Positions 17,519 through 26,548 of a stretch of 50,589 nucleotides of DNA are shown in pieces; position 1 is the stretch's first letter, and each line of letters starts with the position of its first letter. This stretch comes from Phycisphaerales bacterium (GTDB lineage Bacteria > Planctomycetota > Phycisphaerae > Phycisphaerales > UBA1924): the NCBI GenBank assembly GCA_029260495.1, contig JAJDDD010000015.1, positions 1 to 50,589 on the forward strand, given 5' to 3'. Under the pieces are notes generated by a model. That model was not told the DNA's origin and did not search any database. It worked only from the letters and a program-made list of their open reading frames with translations. The position numbers and the translations under genes are program-made.

Positions 17519-18015
17519 GGCGTCTCCTTGTTCGGGGTTCGGCGTTTTATACTGGAGTTGCTGACGACATACAGTCTCGATGGATCCACAATGAAGTCGC
17601 CGTCGAGCGCGGTCCGGCCGACAAGCATTCGGCACAGCATCCCCTTGCGACAGACCAGACTCAGTTCAATCCGACGCTGGACAGGGCCGAGCTGCATGAC
17701 GGTTTCGACCACCTGTCGGCGCTGACACACTCCGCTGCTCGGTTTGACCTCTGACTCGCGCATGAGCTCGGCTTCGATCCACACGCTCTTGCGTTTGGGA
17801 CGTTCTCTGACAACCACTTCAAACCGCAGCCGACCGTCTTCCAGCTCCTGAATCTCGTGAACATGGATGGCGCTGGTTCTGGCGCCAGTGTCGATCTTTG
17901 CGCGCACGCGCATGATGCCCCATTCCGGAAGCGCAATGACCTCGCGCCAGCCAATAGTCAGTTGAGGCGTCGCGGGTGCGTCTTGAGTTTGGAGTCGGCT
18001 CGCCATGGTTGTCAT
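17515..18015 (-). CDS. RimB-like retropepsin-type protease (ATP-dependent zinc protease family)
   Basis: A 166-residue protein of the COG4067 type. The single active-site motif AKIDTGARTSAIHV (residues ~38-52) is the DTGA signature of retropepsin-like aspartic proteases, which work as dimers; the C-terminal MLVGRTALDGDFIVDPS is the family's second conserved block. In Pseudomonas, RimB acts with RimK and RimA. Here it overlaps mscK upstream and rimK downstream by 4 nt each, so all three are probably translated together. It probably trims or reverses what the RimK ligase adds. The start could also be Met4. Confidence 0.82.
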   Translation of the reverse strand: MTTMASRLQTQDAPATPQLTIGWREVIALPEWGIMRVRAKIDTGARTSAIHVHEIQELEDGRLRFEVVVRERPKRKSVWIEAELMRESEVKPSSGVCQRRQVVETVMQLGPVQRRIELSLVCRKGMLCRMLVGRTALDGDFIVDPSRLYVVSNSSIKRRTPNKETP

Positions 18016-21000
18016 CCTGATCCTGCTTCGCCGTCTTGATCCCCAGACTTTGCCGACGACTGTGTTTCTCGCTTCTCTACAAGCTTGACCAGGTCGCCTG
18101 CAGAGCGGATGTGCAAATCGCGCTGCGGGAAGGCAATCTCAACGCCGGCCTCGCGGAACGCTTTGATAATAGCCATGTGCATCTCATGGCGAATCTGAAA
18201 TAGATAATCAATATGAGGGATAAAGACGCGAAGCTGAAAATCCAGCGTGCTATCGCCGAAACTGTTAAATAAAATTGTTGGCTCAGGATCATCCAGAACC
18301 AGTGTGTGTGCTTGAGCAACATTCTTGAGAATCGATTCGACTTTTACGACGTCGGATTCGTAACTCACGCCAACCGGAATGATGACGCGCAGCACCGGAT
18401 CGGAAAGCGTCCAATTGATGACCTCCCCTGTAATAAAAGTCTTGTTTGGGATTACCAATTCTTTCCGATCCCAGTCCGAGATCATGGTTGCCCGCATGCG
18501 TATTCTGGTCACCTTTCCTGAGACGCTGCCAACCGTCACCGTGTCTCCCAGTCGGAATGGACGCTCCGCAAGGATAATCAGACCTGAAATAAAATTCGCG
18601 AAGATTTCCTGCAATCCGAAGGCGAGACCGAATGTGAGCGCCGCAGCGAGCCACTGCACCTTCGCCCATGAAAGACCAAGAATGTTGAATGCAATCAGAA
18701 CGCCAATAATCGCGATGATGTAGCGCAGCACCGTGCTCAGCGCATAGCGGCTGCCGGCATCGAGCGGCAATCGCTGCAAAACGATGATTTCAATGAGACC
18801 CGGCACATTCCGGAATGCGATCGATGTCGCAACCAACACGATCAGCGAGAGGCCCAGATTGGCAAGCGTGATGGATAGCGGCTGCTCCAAGATCTGGGCG
18901 CCACTCGCAGCGGAACTCTCGGCCGAATCAATCAGCATCGGACTGAGTGCAGGCACGCTGCTCGCACCGTTTTGTGCGCTCTGTCCGTTCGGCGGCGCCG
19001 TGTTGGCGTGTGGCTCCACGGAATCGGGTGTGGTGGCGCCAACGTCGATTAGTTGCACCTTCGGCCACACCTGTACGCGATCAAGCATTCGCAGCGCGGG
19101 AAGCGATTCAGACCAGATGGAAAGAAGACCCACGACGACGGTCACAGCGATGGCAGCACGGAACAACTGACGGGTCTGCTCGCTCATCGCCGGCAGATTA
19201 ACTTTGTCTTCGTCGACGGCCTGGACTGCAGTCTGGGTAGCCGATGTGGCGCCTCGCTCCGCTTCTGACTTGGCGGCGGCCAGTTCGCGCCGGCGATTCA
19301 TGTCGTCGATTGCGACTTGTCTTCTTGCGACGAATAGCCACCGAAGCATGACGCCGTTGATGACAACGAGCGCAAGCGCCAATGTTAATGATTCTTCAAG
19401 CCGTGCTTCCAGTCGCAGAGCCGTGTAGTGAAATCCGAGCCAACTCATTGTGACAAGCGCAAGAGGCGCCAAGAGAAACAGTGGATACCACACATATCGA
19501 AGCCCGTGGACCCATCTGCCCTTGCTTTCTTCCACAAATCGCCGCAGAACGGGCCCCTTCGGGCGCAGAACGCGGTGCAGGAAGATCGACAAAGCGACAA
19601 GTTCAACTGTAAACAGGATTCGCCCCAATGATGCGTTGGCGGCTTCACTGCCACCCTGATCCAGAGCCACGACCAGAATCGCCGCGGGGATAACCACCGG
19701 AATAAACCAGCGCAGGTTTCGGCGAATCGGTTGCGTCGTTGTCGGCCATTGAAAATGCGCCTGCGCAAGCCCGTTCTTGCGCATCAAGTGTCGGAGAAAT
19801 GCAAGTGGAAAAAACAGCAGCGCCGCCGAACGCATCCCGCTGCCCAATGCCCGCGCAACGTCGACTTGATCGTCCGGACGTGAAAGAAGCCAACCCAAAG
19901 CAAAGAGCGTCAATGCTGGCGCCGCAGCGACCAACATCGTTAAAATCAATGCAAAAAGTGTATGGGCGAACGAATCGGTGCGATAGCGCGCGACTAGGTC
20001 GCCTAATTGCTTCAGTCGCTTACGGCAGTGGTGACCAACAAACCACAAAGCAATAAGCGGCACGATGCCGCCAGCAATGAAGAGCCAATTCTTGGTAAAG
20101 TACGCCGACATCGAAACAGCGGCCTGACGCCAACTCGCCGGATCAGTCAGCCAGGCGACCGCCTCATGCAAATCATCCAATCGCGGTGCACGGTCTCCAG
20201 CGATGCTCCGAACCCAAAGAATGCGCTCTTCAATAAATGCGCTGTGCGAGGTTGAAACGGCGAGCAGTTCATGTTGAGCTGTGTTGAGATCAGCTAGCTT
20301 TTCAAAATATGTTGTCGCATCAGCGATAAGCTGGTCAAGCAGATTTCGACGCGCTGTTGCAAGATCACGGGCAACCTGCTCAAGATCCGAAGGGCCATTG
20401 ACGGCCTCCTCCGATGGGATCTGCCCAAGCAGACGCTGAACGATGCCGTCGATATCCCCTGCTTCTGCCCGCTGATCCTGAAGCTCGACGAACTCATACT
20501 CAGCAATGTCCAGCTCAGCTTGGGTGGAGCGAACTCTGCGGCGCAGTTCAGACTGGTCCTCAAGGGCTTCGTATTGACGTCGGAGTAGAAGCCCTGTTGC
20601 GCGGTTGAGCCCGGATGCGCGCAGCCGACGCTGAATCGACGCAAACTGCGTTTCAAGCGCCGTAAGCTGCGTTCGCACCTCCGCAGATTCTCGTGATGCA
20701 ATATCGATGCGCTCAGCGACACTGGTGGCGCCGGTGCGAGCTTTGGCGCGAGCCGCTGTCTCATCCGCAAAGAGTTTGAGAACCGGATGCTGTCTCGCAG
20801 CCTCGCGGCGCAGCCTCTGGGCCTCACGGGATGCCTGCTGCGCGTCCGTTTGTCTCTGTGCAGTGACCAACCCCTGCCAGGCTGACACGAGCTTCTCATA
20901 CTGAGCAACGCGGCGCTGAGCCCGATCACGACGCGCCGGTAAGAGATCGCGGCGAGCGTCATAACTGGCGGCCTCCATCTCGAGCGCCTCAACTTCACGG

Positions 21001-21641
21001 CGAAGACTCTCCAATTGTGCTCGCTGCAATACACCGCGGGCGTCCGCAAGAATCGCAGGCTCACCCTCGCGGGGTTGGCCCGTGGGCGCTGCGTCCGCCG
21101 CGGCCAACCGTTGTCGGGTGTTGGCAATCTGCTCGGGCAGTGCGGTGCGACGCTCATTGCGCTTCGTCGTCTCCGCCTGAAGTTCGGCTGTTGTTTGCCT
21201 CGCCGTTTGCAGATCTGCCGTCGCCTGCGAAAGCGCCTGTTCCAGCTGCTGGAGCGTTGCGCCAGCCGGTGGTTCAGGAGCCGGCTCGGACGGCGGCTTG
21301 GCCAGCTCGGCCCGAATAGACTCAAGCAACTGCGGCGCCTCATCAGCTAGACGCCTCATCTCGATCGATTGCTTGGCGAGCTCATTCGCCCGCCGAAGTT
21401 CCTCAACAGCGTCCTTATAGAGAGCGACCGCCGATGCCTTGGTCGCCTCGTCAACGCCCGGCCTCGCTTCCAGGTCGGCCAGCCGCGCTTCCACTGCAGT
21501 AGCGGTCAACTCATCGGCAGGGGTCTCTGTAGCAGTTGGTGATTGCGCGACTGCTAACGCGCAGAACACCAAAGCCAGGAAGCACTCGAAAAATCTGTAG
21601 TAGGGTTTCACGCAGGGTGATTCTACACTATTCCATGCCAA
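18012..21641 (-). CDS. MscK/KefA-like mechanosensitive channel
   Basis: A 1209-residue envelope protein. A signal peptide (residues ~1-33) is followed by a long coiled-coil-rich periplasmic domain (~40-500), a group of membrane helices (~525-820) interrupted by a charged loop, and a C-terminal MscS core (~970-1180). The core has the pore-lining helix (LAAALTFGLAFGLQEIFANFISGLIIL), the beta domain (GDTVTVGSVSGKVTRIRMRAT...IPNKTF) and the alpha/beta cage. Length and layout match MscK/MscM rather than small MscS. It is a stretch-activated channel releasing solutes on osmotic downshift; E. coli MscK is also K+-sensitive. It heads the mscK-rimB-rimK-AstE-like-mgtE operon. Confidence 0.9.
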   Translation of the reverse strand: MAWNSVESPCVKPYYRFFECFLALVFCALAVAQSPTATETPADELTATAVEARLADLEARPGVDEATKASAVALYKDAVEELRRANELAKQSIEMRRLADEAPQLLESIRAELAKPPSEPAPEPPAGATLQQLEQALSQATADLQTARQTTAELQAETTKRNERRTALPEQIANTRQRLAAADAAPTGQPREGEPAILADARGVLQRAQLESLRREVEALEMEAASYDARRDLLPARRDRAQRRVAQYEKLVSAWQGLVTAQRQTDAQQASREAQRLRREAARQHPVLKLFADETAARAKARTGATSVAERIDIASRESAEVRTQLTALETQFASIQRRLRASGLNRATGLLLRRQYEALEDQSELRRRVRSTQAELDIAEYEFVELQDQRAEAGDIDGIVQRLLGQIPSEEAVNGPSDLEQVARDLATARRNLLDQLIADATTYFEKLADLNTAQHELLAVSTSHSAFIEERILWVRSIAGDRAPRLDDLHEAVAWLTDPASWRQAAVSMSAYFTKNWLFIAGGIVPLIALWFVGHHCRKRLKQLGDLVARYRTDSFAHTLFALILTMLVAAAPALTLFALGWLLSRPDDQVDVARALGSGMRSAALLFFPLAFLRHLMRKNGLAQAHFQWPTTTQPIRRNLRWFIPVVIPAAILVVALDQGGSEAANASLGRILFTVELVALSIFLHRVLRPKGPVLRRFVEESKGRWVHGLRYVWYPLFLLAPLALVTMSWLGFHYTALRLEARLEESLTLALALVVINGVMLRWLFVARRQVAIDDMNRRRELAAAKSEAERGATSATQTAVQAVDEDKVNLPAMSEQTRQLFRAAIAVTVVVGLLSIWSESLPALRMLDRVQVWPKVQLIDVGATTPDSVEPHANTAPPNGQSAQNGASSVPALSPMLIDSAESSAASGAQILEQPLSITLANLGLSLIVLVATSIAFRNVPGLIEIIVLQRLPLDAGSRYALSTVLRYIIAIIGVLIAFNILGLSWAKVQWLAAALTFGLAFGLQEIFANFISGLIILAERPFRLGDTVTVGSVSGKVTRIRMRATMISDWDRKELVIPNKTFITGEVINWTLSDPVLRVIIPVGVSYESDVVKVESILKNVAQAHTLVLDDPEPTILFNSFGDSTLDFQLRVFIPHIDYLFQIRHEMHMAIIKAFREAGVEIAFPQRDLHIRSAGDLVKLVEKRETQSSAKSGDQDGEAGSG

Positions 21642-21663
21642 GTCGATCTACATGTGACCCCCT

Positions 21664-21937
21664 CCTGTTCCAATACTCAGACGATGTGACGTCGGCATGA
21701 AATCAGCGAATACCGTTGCAGCTGGCGGTTGGAGTTGAACAGGTGTGAGACCCCACCCTAACTGGCAGTCATGTTGACGACGCTGGTGCGGATACAGACG
21801 ATCGAGGTTGTGAAAAGGCCGAATGACGAGCCGCGGCGCCGGTTGGTGGTCAAACGCAGACGGCTCGGAGGGAGCTCGCTTCGTGAACCTCGGCCACAGG
21901 GTGTCTGCACGGTGCTCCGCTTAAGTATTGAAACAGG
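21664..21937. repeat. segment bounded by inverted copies of the CCTGTTTCAATACT motif
   Basis: The left end (21664-21680) reads CCTGTTCCAATACTCAG, and the right end (21924-21937) reads AGTATTGAAACAGG, its inverted partner. About 275 bp lie between, without a complete gene. The layout resembles a small non-autonomous element or an IS internal deletion. Single related ends occur at 11548 and 32738. Confidence 0.45.
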
Positions 21938-22013
21938 ATGCCGAGGGCAATCGGCGCCAAAGTATGCGTCACACACTCGCGATTGCCCACAGTCAGACCA
22001 CAATTTACATGTT

Positions 22014-22778
22014 CTACGCCGAGCATGTCTTCCGACGGAGGCGGAGTAGCAGGTCATTCAGTCCTTCGCGCGCCGAAGGTTGATTGGGCAATGTTGACAT
22101 CCGGCCGGCCTCTTTGAGTTCGCACTGCAAACGCGAGTACTCAGTCTCATGGAAGGACACATCTGCGTCCGAGAGAGGTTCATGCTCGCATCCCTCAATC
22201 TTTTTCGCGATGAGATCAGGCAGGTGCGGCAGGTGATATGTTTTATTCAAACTGACCAGGTTTGCCTCTACTCTTCCAGTCCGCATGAGGTAAATGCCTG
22301 TCAGCAATACCCGATAGACGTACAGCAGAGGTTTGATCATCGGCCGCTCCTCCTTCATGAATAGATCCCATTGGTTTCGAGCAAATCCGACGTAGTGATG
22401 AATGTGATGCCGAGTGATGCATGCTTTGCCAAGATCAATGAGTTCTTCATGCTCCACCGACGTATGAATCACTAACGGCGACAATAGTTGCTCTAACACA
22501 TAGCCGTTTCGTTTTAGCATGAGTTGAAAAAACTTCTTCGCGTCATGGGTCACCATATCGATTTCCCGGCCATCACGAACCTCGCAATGCGTCACCGTTT
22601 GCGAAGGCGCAGCAAGCCCGAACAGCTCATCCCGGCGCATTAAGTGAACACCCCGGATGTCAAAATCAGAATCCCTGGAAGGGAACCCGTACAGGTGCGC
22701 TCCGCTCACTGTAGCGAACACCAACTGCCGTGGATGGTCCGACACAACCGAATTGAGAAGATCTTCGGGTTCAATCAT
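22014..22778 (-). CDS. RlaP-family nucleotidyltransferase, second of a tandem pair
   Basis: A 254-residue protein of the RlaP family (RNA-repair-pathway DNA polymerase beta-type nucleotidyltransferase, PF10127). The signature is SGAHLYGFPSRDSDFDIRGVHL (residues ~26-46), with the paired catalytic Asp residues in SDFD, and a candidate third Asp in EIDMVTHDAKKFF. Helical segments typical of the family follow (LEQLLSPLVIHTS, HHYVGFARNQWDLF). Its ATG shares one base with the stop of the preceding paralogue (TAATG), so translation is coupled. The family is named for its neighbourhood with rtcB/rtcA; probable role is adding or replacing nucleotides on damaged RNA ends before ligation. It is the last gene of the RtcR-linked operon. 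Confidence 0.88.
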   Translation of the reverse strand: MIEPEDLLNSVVSDHPRQLVFATVSGAHLYGFPSRDSDFDIRGVHLMRRDELFGLAAPSQTVTHCEVRDGREIDMVTHDAKKFFQLMLKRNGYVLEQLLSPLVIHTSVEHEELIDLGKACITRHHIHHYVGFARNQWDLFMKEERPMIKPLLYVYRVLLTGIYLMRTGRVEANLVSLNKTYHLPHLPDLIAKKIEGCEHEPLSDADVSFHETEYSRLQCELKEAGRMSTLPNQPSAREGLNDLLLRLRRKTCSA

Positions 22779-23698
22779 TATTCAAGCGCCTGAACTGCAG
22801 CGACACGAAGATTGAACAAAAATTTACTAACGGCAGCGATATTTGGCTCGGCTGGAAGCGGAGATTGATCCACCGCGGCGTCAATGACTTGAACCAGCTC
22901 TGATCGCAGTTGTATCACGTCATTCCAGTCGCAATCCCCTCGTTTGATCGCGAGAAGCTCCTCGCGTTCCTTCGTCGGAACGACAACATCGAGTTCACCA
23001 CTCCTAATCAGGCTAACTCCAATACGGAGGATCCGAATAAGATGCATCGCATGTTTCCATTTGAAGACGCCACCGTGCTCTCTCGCCCTGCTCATTTTTT
23101 CAAACTGTGAATTAGCATAGCCGACAAAGGTCTGGTGCGCCCGTCGAGATAGAAAGGCGCCACTTCGCCTCAGCCTGTCCAGGTCCGTACAAACTTTCGG
23201 CGCACACAACTCAACACACGGGCTATACAAAGTCTCGAGCACCGTCGGATTCGCCTTGAGCGCCAGTTTGAGGAATTTCTCAACTTCCCACAAACACAGC
23301 TGGTCCTGATCGTGCACGAGCTGTGCCGGCGCTCCGACAAGGGAGAAGTGGACACCTGGACCAGACAGATAAAACCCACGGCGATCAAAGTCTGAATCTT
23401 CATCAGCAAGGTCTTGTGCGCGAGAGCCAACAACCGCAGAAAACATGACAGAGAGTTCATCAGCCAGAGGCAGCGCCCCTTCCATACGAACGACCGCGCA
23501 CGCCTTCCTTGGCATATTCAGCTCTGTGCCATGGCATTGATTGATTACAACGTCAATAGTCTCACCATGCGGATCGCTCGCCAATGTGCCGAGAGTTCCC
23601 GCAGGCAGTATGCAATCATCACTCACCTTCAACGCCTGCAAAAGTGCGACCCTATTCGACAGCACCGAAGACAGCTTGCAAGCGGCGTCGTTACCCAT
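22778..23698 (-). CDS. RlaP-family nucleotidyltransferase, first of a tandem pair
   Basis: The product is 306 residues from the ATG at 23698, which has AGGAG six bases upstream; a TTG two codons earlier is less likely. An N-terminal extension of ~80 residues precedes the nucleotidyltransferase core: SAVVGSRAQDLADEDSDFDRRGFYLSG holds the two catalytic Asp residues. The expected third acidic residue is in LCLWEVEKFLKLALKANPTVLETLYSP, where Glu is present rather than Asp. It is clearly a paralogue of the downstream gene but divergent and longer. A 186-bp gap separates it from rtcA, the largest in the operon, so a second promoter or processing site there is possible; none was recognised. Confidence 0.87.
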   Translation of the reverse strand: MGNDAACKLSSVLSNRVALLQALKVSDDCILPAGTLGTLASDPHGETIDVVINQCHGTELNMPRKACAVVRMEGALPLADELSVMFSAVVGSRAQDLADEDSDFDRRGFYLSGPGVHFSLVGAPAQLVHDQDQLCLWEVEKFLKLALKANPTVLETLYSPCVELCAPKVCTDLDRLRRSGAFLSRRAHQTFVGYANSQFEKMSRAREHGGVFKWKHAMHLIRILRIGVSLIRSGELDVVVPTKEREELLAIKRGDCDWNDVIQLRSELVQVIDAAVDQSPLPAEPNIAAVSKFLFNLRVAAVQALE

Positions 23699-23884
23699 GC
23701 CCAACTCCTATTCGGTGACTGACCTGCACACATAATGCTGGCACGCAGCAGTTCTGCAGCCGAATCCAGCGTTCGGTCGTCCTTGTGTAAGAAGGAAGAA
23801 CCGCGCCGATCATAAACCAGTCACCAGCAATTCGCATGTCATCGGATTTCATCGGCATCGTATCACTGCATCCTGATTAGCTAC

Positions 23885-24904
23885 TTACGAATGCACACGC
23901 ACGGTCACCGTGCGATCGTCAGCCGGCGCCATATGAACTTTCACATCCAGGAACCGTTCTATGACAGCTGCGTTCGTCTCAGTATGCTGAGAGAGCGGAC
24001 CAGTCCGAAAGCTCCCCCCGCCGGCGATTGCAAGTGGAAGTATGAGCTGGTCTGCGAGATGGCGCCAGACAGGAACACCTGCTGCGAGGTATCGGCGCAC
24101 GTCACCCGCTGTGCGGGAAGCGACTCGCTCCGCACTGACGCCACGCTCGCCAAAGCCTGTAAAGACCTCATGCGCATGTTTGCAGACGATTTCGACGGTC
24201 AAAATGTTGCCCGGACCAACTTCGTCATCGAGTAGCTCGATATGTAAATTTCCTTCGGACCAACCAAGTTTTTCTCCGATGACCGCTAGTTCTCGCTTTG
24301 CAATCTCGCCGGACAGTCCCGCAACTGTTGCAACTGCATATTGTTCAACCACGTCGCCGCGTTCGAGTAGATCAATAGGCTCCAGCTGGTCCACAGGATT
24401 AACATCGACGCTAATGCGCCCGCCACCCGCCGGGTAGAACCCATGCTTCTTCAACTCAAGCACAACCGTCGGTCCCATTCGCTCAATCAAGGGGAGGAAG
24501 GCGCGGCCCAAAAAGTGAACACTAGGCGCATAGATATTGTGCGTGCCGCCTTCAATGGTGATCACCGAGGGCTCAGACGCCGTGATCAGCGCGGGCAATA
24601 CAGTTTGCAATACGAGCGTTGTGCTTCCTGCGGTGCCGATCGAGAAATGGTACTCGCCGCCGGATACGGACCCCGGCAAGAACTCGATCACATCCGAGCC
24701 CACGCTGGCGCCGAGGACATCGCCAGCGCAAACATCACGAGCTGCGTTGACCGAAGTGAGGTGTTGGCGCATAAGCCCAGGCTTGGAGCGGTTGGCGCGG
24801 ATATTCTCGATGCGAAACGGCTGGCCCGTGATCATCGACAGTGTCAGCGCACTTCGGAGGACTTGACCGCCGCCTTCGCCGATTGACCCGTCAATCTTAA
24901 TCAT
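23885..24904 (-). CDS. rtcA: RNA 3'-terminal phosphate cyclase RtcA
   Basis: The 339-residue protein is collinear with RtcA: IDGSIGEGGGQVLRSALTLS at the N-terminus, the RANRSKPGLMRQHLT segment, GTAGSTTLVLQT, the GGTHNIYAPS motif, and GGGSFRTGPLSQHTETN near the C-terminus with the His that is adenylylated in the family. RtcA uses ATP to turn RNA 3'-phosphates into 2',3'-cyclic phosphates. In Salmonella this is also needed to make the ligand sensed by RtcR. It overlaps the rtcB stop by 8 nt (ATG inside the last rtcB codons), showing tight coupling with the ligase. Confidence 0.96.
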   Translation of the reverse strand: MIKIDGSIGEGGGQVLRSALTLSMITGQPFRIENIRANRSKPGLMRQHLTSVNAARDVCAGDVLGASVGSDVIEFLPGSVSGGEYHFSIGTAGSTTLVLQTVLPALITASEPSVITIEGGTHNIYAPSVHFLGRAFLPLIERMGPTVVLELKKHGFYPAGGGRISVDVNPVDQLEPIDLLERGDVVEQYAVATVAGLSGEIAKRELAVIGEKLGWSEGNLHIELLDDEVGPGNILTVEIVCKHAHEVFTGFGERGVSAERVASRTAGDVRRYLAAGVPVWRHLADQLILPLAIAGGGSFRTGPLSQHTETNAAVIERFLDVKVHMAPADDRTVTVRVHS

Positions 24905-26396
24905 CCGCTTTGTCTCCGTCTTTGATCACAAACCGCGCTTCCAGTCGCGCAACTTCACTGGCCAATCCTGCAAGCTTTACCGAGCGCAGCACTTCTTCGA
25001 AGTCTTTATACGCTTCCGGCGCCTCGTCGATCGGGTAGTTCCGGCAGTTCGTCAGGATGTCACACTCATTAAACGATGTGTTCACTGCTGCTTGATCGAG
25101 ACTCCGCTTTGCGGCCTTTCGACCCATCGCTCTGCCTGCGCCGTGATTGACGCTGTAGCATGATTTCTCAGCGCCCGGGTCGGCGACCATAACGGCCGAT
25201 CCCGATTGTGGGTTGCCAGGCAGCAGGATCGGATGTCCCGTCTTTTCAAACGGCGTTCCGGTGAGCGCGTGGTGCCCAGCTGGAAATGCTCGCGTCGCTC
25301 CTTTCCGATGGACCCATTGAGGTATCCTGTCGACGATCTCTTTCCGCGCGATATTGTGGCTAATGAAATACACCAACCTCCCGTCGATACCCGGGAACAC
25401 TTCGCGAAACGCCTCCAGCACGAGCGCATTAATCAGTAGGTGGTTCACTGTTGCAAAGTTAGCTCCGAGAGCCATGTCATCCAGATAAGCGTTCGCTTGT
25501 TCGGTTCCAAGCGGCGCATGCACGAGTTTCAGATCATCTCCCGGCAGCGGGATTCCCCACCTTTCAAAGTGCGTCTCCATTGATTGGAACTGTCCTTGGG
25601 CCAGATCGTGGCCGAACCCTCGCGAACCACAGTGCGACAGGAAGGCAACTGCGCCATCGCGCAGCCCGAAGACCTCCGCGGCGTGGCGGGCCCGCTCTGA
25701 CTCATCAACGCGCACGACTTCGCACTCGCCGAAATGGTTTCCGCCGCCGTATGAACCGAGCTGGCGGATTTTGTTCGGAAACCGCTCAACAAAGCGTTTA
25801 TCCACTTTCAAATGTTCGAGCCGCACCAGTAGCGTGTCGGTTGATTCGTCGTGACCTGTGTGCATGCTATCTTCGCAACGCGCCGCCCATTCGACCGGGA
25901 TGCCCAGCTCTGCACAAACCTGAGGTGATGCTCCTTCTGTGACAATGCGTGATCCGAGTTCATGCGACACTGCTCGCGATTTGGGCGCGTGCCGTTGTCC
26001 ACGTCCAGCTCCCGTTGGTGTCCGCTCGCAGATTGCGTTGATGATCGCGCGCCGCGTTTTCGCATCACGAACCGCGTTCTCATCGATGTCGATTGCAAGA
26101 AGACTCATTGAGCACTTGATGTCCACGCCGATGGGACCGGGATAAATGTGACTCGGGCTTGCCATCACACACCCAACTGGCGTTCCGTAGCCAACGTGGG
26201 CGTCGGGATTGAGCACGAGATGAGAAACACCTGGCGCCATCGCAGAGTTAATCGTCTGCCTGATGCACCCATCGTCGAAGGTGTTTCGGATCGCTTCAGT
26301 GCCGATCACTGTGACCGGGCGCTGATCATCGGGAAGCGTGAGCATTGCGGTGGCTTCACCAGTTTCAATAAAATTTCTCACCGACATATTCGACAT
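24897..26396 (-). CDS. rtcB: RNA-splicing/repair ligase RtcB
   Basis: A 499-residue GTP- and Mn2+-dependent RNA ligase that joins 2',3'-cyclic-phosphate (via 3'-phosphate) ends to 5'-OH ends. Conserved pieces: GVDIKCSM (residues ~90-97, metal-binding Asp and Cys; the usual text is DIGCGM), GSYGGGNHFGE (~215-224), SHCGSRG (~254-260), SHN (~347) and NHGAGR (~417-422) with the guanylylated His. It is longer than the E. coli enzyme (~408) and closer to archaeal/eukaryal length. The ATG at 26396 is chosen because AAGGGAG precedes it by six bases; an in-frame TTG start at 26429 would begin only two bases beyond the tRNA and has no ribosome site. Confidence 0.96.
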   Translation of the reverse strand: MSNMSVRNFIETGEATAMLTLPDDQRPVTVIGTEAIRNTFDDGCIRQTINSAMAPGVSHLVLNPDAHVGYGTPVGCVMASPSHIYPGPIGVDIKCSMSLLAIDIDENAVRDAKTRRAIINAICERTPTGAGRGQRHAPKSRAVSHELGSRIVTEGASPQVCAELGIPVEWAARCEDSMHTGHDESTDTLLVRLEHLKVDKRFVERFPNKIRQLGSYGGGNHFGECEVVRVDESERARHAAEVFGLRDGAVAFLSHCGSRGFGHDLAQGQFQSMETHFERWGIPLPGDDLKLVHAPLGTEQANAYLDDMALGANFATVNHLLINALVLEAFREVFPGIDGRLVYFISHNIARKEIVDRIPQWVHRKGATRAFPAGHHALTGTPFEKTGHPILLPGNPQSGSAVMVADPGAEKSCYSVNHGAGRAMGRKAAKRSLDQAAVNTSFNECDILTNCRNYPIDEAPEAYKDFEEVLRSVKLAGLASEVARLEARFVIKDGDKADD

Positions 26397-26430
26397 TGGG
26401 AACTCCCTTCTCACACTACTGCTCAACAAG

Positions 26431-26505
26431 TAGCCCCGGCAGGATTCGAACCTGCGACTTCCGCGTTCGTAGCGCGGTGCTCTTATTCCGCTGAGCTACG
26501 GGGCT
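26431..26505 (-). tRNA. tRNA-Arg(ACG), inside the RNA-repair operon
   Basis: A complete cloverleaf: acceptor AGCCCCG/CGGGGCT, D-stem GCTC/GAGC, anticodon stem CCGCG/CGCGG with loop CTACGAA (anticodon ACG), T-arm GCAGG-TTCGAAT-CCTGC, discriminator A. All stems pair fully and U8, A14, U33 are in place, so it should be functional. CCA is not encoded. It lies between slipin (43 nt after the slipin stop) and rtcB (34 nt before its ATG), on the operon strand. In E. coli, Arg isoacceptors including ACG are the target of the anticodon nuclease colicin D. Confidence 0.96.
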
Positions 26506-26518
26506 TCGATATTCAATA

Positions 26519-26546
26519 GCCGCCGTCCGCTTTCACGGACGGAGGC
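26519..26546 (-). promoter_or_regulatory. hairpin between slipin and tRNA-Arg
   Basis: The 11-position stem (GCC, one T/C mismatch, CCGTCCG against CGGACGG, CGGC) has a TGAAAG loop and begins 2 nt after the slipin stop. There is no T-run, so termination is doubtful. It could protect the upstream mRNA end after the tRNA is cut out by RNase P, or mark a processing site. Confidence 0.55.
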
Positions 26547-26548
26547 GT

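Noticed and set aside
26397-26429. Extended rtcB start (TTG at 26429)
   Set aside because: It begins two bases from the tRNA-Arg 3' end and has no ribosome site; the ATG at 26396 has AAGGGAG at the right distance.
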